DNA of 64,000 bases from a bacterium 1XD21-70 (GTDB lineage Bacteria; Bacillota; Clostridia; Lachnospirales; Lachnospiraceae). The notes beneath the pieces are model-generated. The model did not search any database. It had not been told where the DNA came from and saw only the letters and a list, made by a program, of their open reading frames with translations. Shown piece by piece: positions 54,374 to 64,000 of this stretch. The position numbers and the translations under genes are program-made. The stretch lies in contig RAYB01000010.1 in assembly GCA_003669055.1 (NCBI GenBank), forward strand, positions 1-64,000, in the 5' to 3' direction. How positions within the stretch are numbered: the first letter of the stretch is position 1; each line of letters starts with the position of its first letter.

Positions 54374-55093
54374 ATGATAGGTGACAAAAATAGAGAGCAT
54401 GAAAGCAAAATGAATGGCAAGATTAAACGAACACCGCTCCAGTCAGAGATCATCCGCTATATCCAGGAATTCATAGAAGGGAACGGCCTGAAGGCGGGAA
54501 ACCGCCTTCCTTCCCAGGAAAAACTGATCCAGATGATGGGGGTAAGCAGGACTTCTTTGCGGGAGGCGATGAAGACTTTGGAAGCCAGGGGAGTCATTAC
54601 TGTCCGCAACGGCAAGGGGATCTATGTGGGGGACGGGGGGGATGGCACGGGGCTGGCGATCCTGGATTTTGCCAGGGAGAAAGAAAAGCTTTTGGAGATG
54701 CTGGAGGTCAGAAAGGTCTTGGAGAAGGAGATACTCCGGATGGTGATCCACAGGGCTACCCCGGAGGAGATCCGGGAGTTGGGGGAGATCACTGCTGTCC
54801 TGATGGCAAAGTTTCGGCGGGGTGAGCAGCAGACGGCAGAGGATAAGCAGTTCCATTATACCATTTACCGCCTGTCCCACAACCAGGTGATGTACCAGAT
54901 GATCTTATCGATCAGCAGCGTCATAGACCGTTTTTGGGAGTTCCCTTTAGAGATGGAGGATCCGTTCTTGGCGAGCCTGCCCCTGCATGAAGAACTCTAC
55001 CAGGCGATCTGCGAGAAGAATGTGAAGAAGGCGCAGGCGATCAATGAAAGGCTGCTGGATGCCATTTACCAGGATATCCGGAACCAGAGATAG
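54374..55093 (+). CDS. GntR family regulator, FadR (FCD) subfamily
   Basis: A 239-residue regulator: winged helix at about 15-80 (RLPSQEKLIQMMGVSRTSLREAM) written here as RLPSQEKLIQMM and SRTSLREAMKTL, then an all-helical FCD ligand domain with metal-type histidines (KQFHYTIYRLSHN, LHEELYQAI). FCD regulators sense sugar acids or other carboxylates. The start may be ATG 54374 or ATG 54410; a TTGACA at 54338 with TAAGGT 17 bp on would favour the later one. It lies upstream of the PLP enzyme and sugar locus and may control either. Confidence 0.88.
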   Translation: MIGDKNREHESKMNGKIKRTPLQSEIIRYIQEFIEGNGLKAGNRLPSQEKLIQMMGVSRTSLREAMKTLEARGVITVRNGKGIYVGDGGDGTGLAILDFAREKEKLLEMLEVRKVLEKEILRMVIHRATPEEIRELGEITAVLMAKFRRGEQQTAEDKQFHYTIYRLSHNQVMYQMILSISSVIDRFWEFPLEMEDPFLASLPLHEELYQAICEKNVKKAQAINERLLDAIYQDIRNQR

Positions 55094-55195
55094 ATTAGCT
55101 TAAAGAAGCAGACAGGCAAAGCTGTTTGCAAAACCGGATTTTTTTAACACCAACCTATCATACAGCATATAGCATATAGCATAGAGGAGATAGCC

Positions 55196-56380
55196 ATGTC
55201 TGACCAAAGCCAATACTTGAAGAGCAGCCGGCTGATCACGGCCCATTACGGGGAGGAGTATGAGCATTATTATAATGCCATCGTGCCGCCGGTTTTTATG
55301 AATTCGCTGAATGTATTTGAGACCTTGGATGATTATTATGAGTTTGACAGGAAAGATAAGCACAAATACTGCTACGGGAGGGTGCAGAACCCTACGGTGC
55401 GTATCTTAGAGGATAAGATTGGGGCGCTGGAGCATGGGGTGGGGGCACTGGCCTTTGCTTCCGGCATGGCGGCGGCCACCACGGCAGTCCTGACGGTATG
55501 TAAGGCGGGGAGCCATGTGGTGTGCGTGCGCAATGCCTATGGCCCGCTGAAGGATTTCCTGGACGGCTATTGCCGGGAGCACATGGATATCACGACCACA
55601 TATGTGGACGGGGAGCGGCTGGAGGAGTTTTCAGGGTGCGTCAGCAAAGCCACAAGCCTGATTATTCTGGAAAGCCCTTCCTCGGTCGTGTTTTCCCTCC
55701 AGGATATCCGGGGGGTGGCAGGGATTGCCAAGGAGTGCGGCGCGAAGGTCTATATTGACAATACTTTCTGTACCCCGCTCTATCAGCAGCCGCTGGATCT
55801 GGGGGCGGACATTGTCATGCATACCACATCCAAGTATATCGGCGGCCACAGCGATGTGATCGGAGGGATGCTGGCGGTGAAGGACCCGGAACTGATGAAG
55901 CAGCTTTTGGCTTACCGGGAACTGTTCGGCGGGATCCCGGGGCCTATGGAGGCCTGGCTGATGATACGGGGGCTGAGGACGATGGAGGTGCGGGTCGAGA
56001 AGCACCAGGAGACGGCGCTGGCAGTGGCCCGGTACCTGGAACAGCACCCGAAGGTGAGGAAGGTGAATTACCCGGGGCTGCCCTCCCACCCGCAGCATGA
56101 TTTGATGAAACGGCAGCAGAGCGGGAATACCGGCCTTCTGAGTTTTGAGATTGAGGGCACGGCAGAGGAGGCGGCAAAGCTGGCGGAGAGTTTAAAGATA
56201 TTTAAGATCGGCGTCTCCTGGGGCGGATTTGAGAGCCTGGTTTTCCTGCCGCATGTGAGGCAGGACGAAGAAAACTGCCGGAGGCTGCGGGGGGATAAAA
56301 ATATTATACGGCTCCACTGCGGGCTGGAGGGCACGGAAGCCCTGATTGCAGATTTGGAGTCAGCCTTTAGGAGCCTATAA
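55196..56380 (+). CDS. trans-sulfuration PLP enzyme (cystathionine gamma-synthase/beta-lyase family)
   Basis: A 394-residue Cys/Met metabolism PLP enzyme. The PLP lysine is in HTTSKYIGGHSDVIGG near residue 208. YGRVQNPTVRILEDKIGALE near residue 65 is recognised in two parts here, YGRVQNPT and LEDKIGALE. Whether it acts as synthase, lyase or methionine gamma-lyase cannot be told. AGAGGAG precedes the start. A short TA-rich repeat (ATAGCAT three times) lies before the ribosome binding site. It is not obviously linked to the sugar genes. Confidence 0.88.
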   Translation: MSDQSQYLKSSRLITAHYGEEYEHYYNAIVPPVFMNSLNVFETLDDYYEFDRKDKHKYCYGRVQNPTVRILEDKIGALEHGVGALAFASGMAAATTAVLTVCKAGSHVVCVRNAYGPLKDFLDGYCREHMDITTTYVDGERLEEFSGCVSKATSLIILESPSSVVFSLQDIRGVAGIAKECGAKVYIDNTFCTPLYQQPLDLGADIVMHTTSKYIGGHSDVIGGMLAVKDPELMKQLLAYRELFGGIPGPMEAWLMIRGLRTMEVRVEKHQETALAVARYLEQHPKVRKVNYPGLPSHPQHDLMKRQQSGNTGLLSFEIEGTAEEAAKLAESLKIFKIGVSWGGFESLVFLPHVRQDEENCRRLRGDKNIIRLHCGLEGTEALIADLESAFRSL

Positions 56381-56440
56381 GCAGAAGGCTGTGTGGTAAA
56401 ACCCCCAAAAAGGGCAGGATAGTGCCTGGGGAATCGGAAC

Positions 56441-56454
56441 TGAAAGCGAATTTA
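56441..56454 (+). promoter_or_regulatory. possible CcpA site (cre) before the sugar-uptake operon
   Basis: TGAAAGCGAATTTA matches the cre consensus TGWNANCGNTNWCA at all but two fixed positions. It lies about 104 bp upstream of the binding-protein start. No firm promoter was found in 56381-56557. Confidence 0.35.
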
Positions 56455-56557
56455 AGGGCATTTGCGTGAATCTGCAGCAAAGGGATGGACGGGAATGGAC
56501 CTTAAAGGGTATCCCGGCATTTTTCGGGATGCCCGAATAAAAGAAGGAGGAGAACAC

Positions 56558-57934
56558 ATGAAGAAGAGAAGAATTATGGCAATGGCGCTGGCAGCGGCAA
56601 TGCTGACCGGCTGCGGTGGCGGCGGAGAGCCTGCACCGGCACCGGCCGGCGGCGGGGATGCAGCGGCACCGGCAGAATCGAAAGCAGAGGCGGCAGCTTC
56701 CGGGGAGGCAGTCACCATCACACTGGTGGAGTCCCTGACCAGCCCGGAACGTACGGCAGTGATCCGTGAGATCGCGGATAAGTACCAGGCAGACCATCCG
56801 AATGTGACGATTGAGATCATTTCCCCGCCGCTTGAGAATGCGGATTCCAAGATTACCCAGATGCTGATGAACGGGAGCGGGGCCGACATTGTGGAGGTGC
56901 GCGATTCGACGATCACCCAGTATGCAACCAACGGGTGGATCACAGACCTGCAGCCGTACATTGATGCCTGGGAGGAGAAGGACACCCTGACCCAATCGGC
57001 AGACGAGGTGATCCATTATTTCCAGGATACGGCGTACATGATGCCTTATGGATTCTATCAGAGGGGGCTTTTCTACCGTGCCGACTGGTTTGCTGAGAAA
57101 GGCCTGGAAAAGCCGGAGACATGGCAGGATGTCTATGATGCCGGCATAGCGATCACCGATCCGGCCAACAGCCGTTTTGGCTATTCCTTCCGCGGAGGCA
57201 CAAGCGGATACCAGTATGCCGACACGATCTACTGGAGCTGGCTGGGCACCGACAAGATTGCAGACCCGACGGCAGGATATTACCTTAAGGACGGCGACGG
57301 CGCGACGATCTTTACTTTGCCGGAGATCAAGGAAGCCCTTCATTTTTATAAGGATCTCTTTAAGAACACCTGCCCGACCGACTCGATCGCCTGGGGCTTT
57401 TCCGAGATGGTGCAGGGCTTCGTGGGAGGGACCACGGCGATGCTGATCCAGGATCCGGAGGTTATTGCCACCTGCTCTGCCGACATGGGCGATGACCAGT
57501 GGGAACTGGTGCCGTTCCCCAAGGGGCCGTCCGGGCAGGCCGTGTTCCCGAACGGGTTTGCCGGCTGGGGGATGACTTCCTTTACCGAGCATCCGGCAGA
57601 AGCGGCTGATTTCTTGCTGTTCTTGTCGAATTCCGAGAACAATACTTATTTTGCCAAGAACTACTCCACCATCCCGATCCACAACAATGCGGCGGAGAAG
57701 GACACTTACTTCTCAGAGGGACGTTTTGCCATGTATATGGATATGGCAGCCGAGCCGGATGTATACCGCCATGCGGCATATCCGCAGATGTATGAGGCAT
57801 TTGCCACCTACAAGACCGAGGTGGATGTGATGTACCAGAAATACCTCACCGACGAGATTTCGGATGATGACCTTTTGAACTGGCTCGATGAGTTCTGGAA
57901 GAAGGCTTATGAGGACGAAGGGCAGAAGTGGTAA
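56558..57934 (+). CDS. carbohydrate ABC transporter substrate-binding lipoprotein
   Basis: A 458-residue lipoprotein. The signal peptide ends in a lipobox (LTGC, cysteine at about residue 20), followed by a flexible G/A/P/E-rich linker and a family 1 (MalE-like) binding fold. Typical features are ITLVESLTSPE at the start of the fold and the aromatic-rich interior around YWSWLG. ATG 56558 has AAGGAGGAG upstream. It delivers a sugar to the two permeases encoded next. The ATPase of this importer is not in the window; such CUT1 systems often share one from elsewhere. Confidence 0.92.
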   Translation: MKKRRIMAMALAAAMLTGCGGGGEPAPAPAGGGDAAAPAESKAEAAASGEAVTITLVESLTSPERTAVIREIADKYQADHPNVTIEIISPPLENADSKITQMLMNGSGADIVEVRDSTITQYATNGWITDLQPYIDAWEEKDTLTQSADEVIHYFQDTAYMMPYGFYQRGLFYRADWFAEKGLEKPETWQDVYDAGIAITDPANSRFGYSFRGGTSGYQYADTIYWSWLGTDKIADPTAGYYLKDGDGATIFTLPEIKEALHFYKDLFKNTCPTDSIAWGFSEMVQGFVGGTTAMLIQDPEVIATCSADMGDDQWELVPFPKGPSGQAVFPNGFAGWGMTSFTEHPAEAADFLLFLSNSENNTYFAKNYSTIPIHNNAAEKDTYFSEGRFAMYMDMAAEPDVYRHAAYPQMYEAFATYKTEVDVMYQKYLTDEISDDDLLNWLDEFWKKAYEDEGQKW

Positions 57935-57956
57935 AAAGCACCTGTTTTTAACAGAT

Positions 57957-57997
57957 ACCGGCACGAAGACTGCGATGGGTGCAGCCTTCGTGCCGGT
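57957..57997 (+). promoter_or_regulatory. intercistronic stem-loop after the binding-protein gene
   Basis: ACCGGCACGAAG (57957-57968) pairs perfectly with CTTCGTGCCGGT (57986-57997), with an inner CTGC/GCAG pair. There is no T tract. Such structures often stabilise the binding-protein mRNA so that it is made in excess over the permeases. Confidence 0.7.
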
Positions 57998-58035
57998 GTA
58001 GAAATATGGTTTTGCAGGGAAGAGGAGGGTATGGA

Positions 58036-58941
58036 ATGAAACAAAAGTCGAAACTACGAATGAGGCGGACACGGTTTATCTTTTTCATGGTTCTTCCTGC
58101 CGTCATTATTCCAATGATATTCACGTATTATCCGATGATTAAGGGTTCTATGATGGCATTCCAGAGTTATAACCTGATGAATGTAAAAAACATCAAATGG
58201 ATCGGCCTGGAGAATTTCCAGAAGCTGTTTTCCCACAGCGCCAGCAATTCCTTTTACACGACAATGCTGAATACGGTGAAATGGGTGGGATGGTCGCTGT
58301 TTTTCCAGTTTACGGTCGGATTCGGCATTGCACTGCTGCTTAAGAGGAAGTTTAAAGGGGCCAGCATCTACCAGGCACTGATCTTTTTCCCGTGGGCGGT
58401 GTCAGGGTTTATCATTGGTATCATGTGGCGCTGGATGTTCAATGGGACCTCCGGGGTCATCAATGATATTTTGATGAAGATGCATCTGATCAGCCAGCCG
58501 GTGGGATGGCTTGCTGACAAAGGGACGGCGCTTTATTCTTGTATCGCGGCGAACATCTGGTATGGGATCCCCTATTTTACCATCATGATTACTGCGGCTC
58601 TGCGGGGCGTGTCCGAGGATATGTATGAGGCCGCCGACGTGGACGGAGCCAATGCACTGCAGAAGTTTACGAACATTACGGTACCCTGCATCCGTTCCGT
58701 ACTGCTGCTGACGGTGCTTTTGCGGGTGATCTGGATCTTCAATTTCCCGGACCTGATCTATTCGATGACGCAGGGCGGCCCGGCAGGCTCTTCCAATATC
58801 GTTACCTCTTATATGATGCAGCTGGTCCAGAGTTTGGATTACGGGCTGGCCTCGGCAGTCGGTGTGCTGTGTATCCTGTTTTTGGTAATCTTTGTGGTAG
58901 TCTATATGTCGGTCACGAAATATGCACAGGAGGAGGCGTAG
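58036..58941 (+). CDS. carbohydrate ABC transporter permease 1 (MalF-like)
   Basis: A 301-residue CUT1-type permease with six hydrophobic segments. The EAA loop that docks the ATPase reads YEAADVDGANALQKFTNITVP near residues 197-217, of which EAADVDGANALQ is diagnostic. ATG 58036 has GAGGAGGGT upstream; ATG 58031 is out of frame. It ends one base before permease 2. Confidence 0.93.
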   Translation: MKQKSKLRMRRTRFIFFMVLPAVIIPMIFTYYPMIKGSMMAFQSYNLMNVKNIKWIGLENFQKLFSHSASNSFYTTMLNTVKWVGWSLFFQFTVGFGIALLLKRKFKGASIYQALIFFPWAVSGFIIGIMWRWMFNGTSGVINDILMKMHLISQPVGWLADKGTALYSCIAANIWYGIPYFTIMITAALRGVSEDMYEAADVDGANALQKFTNITVPCIRSVLLLTVLLRVIWIFNFPDLIYSMTQGGPAGSSNIVTSYMMQLVQSLDYGLASAVGVLCILFLVIFVVVYMSVTKYAQEEA

Positions 58942-58942
58942 T

Positions 58943-59785
58943 ATGACAGCAAAAAGTAAGAGAAATCTGGCAGCAGCAGTAAAGTTTATCGTGCTGGGAG
59001 GATTTTTGGTTCTGGTTATGTTTCCTTTTGTGTGGATGCTGCTGACCTCCTTAAAGGGTTCCCAGGGGGAAATCTATGCATTTCCGGTAAAGTACCTGCC
59101 AAACCCGGTATCCTTCGTGAACTATGTGGAAATGCTGTGGAAGGGGAGTTTTGCCAAATACATGCTCAATTCCCTGATCTGCTCCTCGGTGGCTGCCCTG
59201 TGTTCGGTGTTTATTGCGATCCTGGCCAGCTATGTCATCAGCCGGTTCCGTTTCCGGCTGAAAGGGGCGCTGCTGCTGTTTTTCCTGATCACGCAGATGA
59301 TCCCGATGTTTATCATGCTGGCGCCGCTGTACCAGATGCTGGCCAAAGCAAAGATGTTGAATAACCTGTGGGGGCTGGCATTTTTGTATACCAATATGAT
59401 GATCCCGTTTTCGGTGGTGACGTTGTGCGGCTTTTTTGATAACGTGCCGAAGTCGCTGGAAGAGGCGGCGTGGATCGACGGGTGCGGATATCTGTCAGCT
59501 TTGTTCCGGGTAGCGGTTCCGGTGATCAAGCCGGGGATTGCGGCGAGCATCATCTTTGCGTTCATCAATTCGTGGAACGAACTGTTTATGGCGGTCATGT
59601 TTATCGATGTGGATAAATTTAAGACCATCCCGGTGGGGTTAAACGGGCTGATCCTGAAATACGATATCAAGTGGGGTGAGATGGCAGCAGGAACAATCAT
59701 GTCGCTGATTCCGACGATGTGCCTGTTTGCGTTTGCGCAGAAGTATATGATTGAAGGGCTGACGGCCGGGGCTGTGAAAGGCTGA
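58943..59785 (+). CDS. carbohydrate ABC transporter permease 2 (MalG-like)
   Basis: A 280-residue CUT1-type permease with six membrane segments and the EAA loop LEEAAWIDGCGYLSALF near residue 180. AGGAGGAGG ahead of ATG 58943 overlaps the end of permease 1. It forms a heterodimer with permease 1. A strong terminator follows, so the mannosidase gene downstream probably needs readthrough or its own promoter, which I could not identify. Confidence 0.93.
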   Translation: MTAKSKRNLAAAVKFIVLGGFLVLVMFPFVWMLLTSLKGSQGEIYAFPVKYLPNPVSFVNYVEMLWKGSFAKYMLNSLICSSVAALCSVFIAILASYVISRFRFRLKGALLLFFLITQMIPMFIMLAPLYQMLAKAKMLNNLWGLAFLYTNMMIPFSVVTLCGFFDNVPKSLEEAAWIDGCGYLSALFRVAVPVIKPGIAASIIFAFINSWNELFMAVMFIDVDKFKTIPVGLNGLILKYDIKWGEMAAGTIMSLIPTMCLFAFAQKYMIEGLTAGAVKG

Positions 59786-59820
59786 CAAAAGGCTTTTAGA
59801 TGGTGGTATATCAGGTGGGT

Positions 59821-59859
59821 GGCGCCCAGGCAGTTATTTTCCTGCCCGGGCGCCTTTTT
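59821..59859 (+). terminator. terminator after the transporter genes
   Basis: GGCGCCCAGGCAG pairs with CTGCCCGGGCGCC (one mismatch) and is followed by five T. It lies between permease 2 and the alpha-mannosidase gene and may be partly read through. Confidence 0.85.
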
Positions 59860-59935
59860 CCCACCCATTTTCCCAGGCCGGGCAGTTTGGCATGGTTTTG
59901 CCTGATTTTGCGGGGCGGTACAGAAAGGAGACGGA

Positions 59936-64000
<4,065 letters not shown>

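Overview
The window looks like a chromosomal segment of a Gram-positive anaerobe of the class Clostridia, most likely family Lachnospiraceae. This is inferred from the dgt-dnaG-rpoD-trmK-nif3 gene order, an FprA-type flavodiiron protein, Rex, a c-di-AMP-binding PII-like protein, an FMN riboswitch-controlled ribD-ribE-ribBA-ribH operon, strong AGGAGG ribosome binding sites and a GC-rich codon style. Species cannot be named from sequence alone. No rRNA, tRNA or CRISPR array was seen.

Layout. 1-2,300: a lone receiver protein, FprA, and (reverse strand) DarA. 2,400-12,430: a long co-directional operon (dgt, dnaG, rpoD, a hybrid sensor kinase, trmK, nif3-like, a nucleoside kinase with a tRNA-synthetase-like N-terminus). 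12,438-12,877: rnpB (RNase P RNA) with promoter and terminator, then a secreted cell-wall-repeat protein. 13,914-17,270: a low-GC accessory island with an antitoxin/PIN-toxin pair, an unrecognised protein and an IS30-type element whose transposase carries one in-frame amber codon. 17,280-21,265: the riboflavin operon with its riboswitch and two successive terminators. 21,286-24,552 (reverse): an ABC-F ATPase and an unrecognised 406-residue protein. 24,694-32,733: Sel1-repeat protein, rex, nnr, alr, a MazF toxin without antitoxin, a CBS/CorC protein and a MATE exporter.

32,753-38,908: jetA-jetB-jetC, an SMC-type complex of the Wadjet/MksBEF family, but without the jetD nuclease gene. The 3' end of jetC instead overlaps aroD. 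39,011-42,740: a YtrA-type GntR repressor with its own ABC transporter and an AGTGTA-N13-TACACT operator on the promoter. 42,862-47,762: a MacAB-like efflux system (adaptor, ATPase, two tandem-duplicated permeases) whose promoter spacer contains ten consecutive G.

47,763-48,498 holds no gene but two very large inverted repeats, a terminator and a short direct repeat. Next come a 147-residue protein and a 1,757-residue DUF4132-type protein, likely a two-gene unit of unknown function. 54,374-64,000: a GntR/FCD regulator, a trans-sulfuration-type PLP enzyme, and a carbohydrate locus (lipoprotein binding protein, two permeases, GH38 alpha-mannosidase, GH13 alpha-glucosidase cut by the window edge) that imports an oligosaccharide and hydrolyses it in the cytoplasm.

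The best candidates for something not well described are the nuclease-less JetABC set coupled to aroD, the DUF4132 pair beside the giant hairpins, and the poly-G promoter. Functions are from recognised motifs and gene order; no database search was possible.
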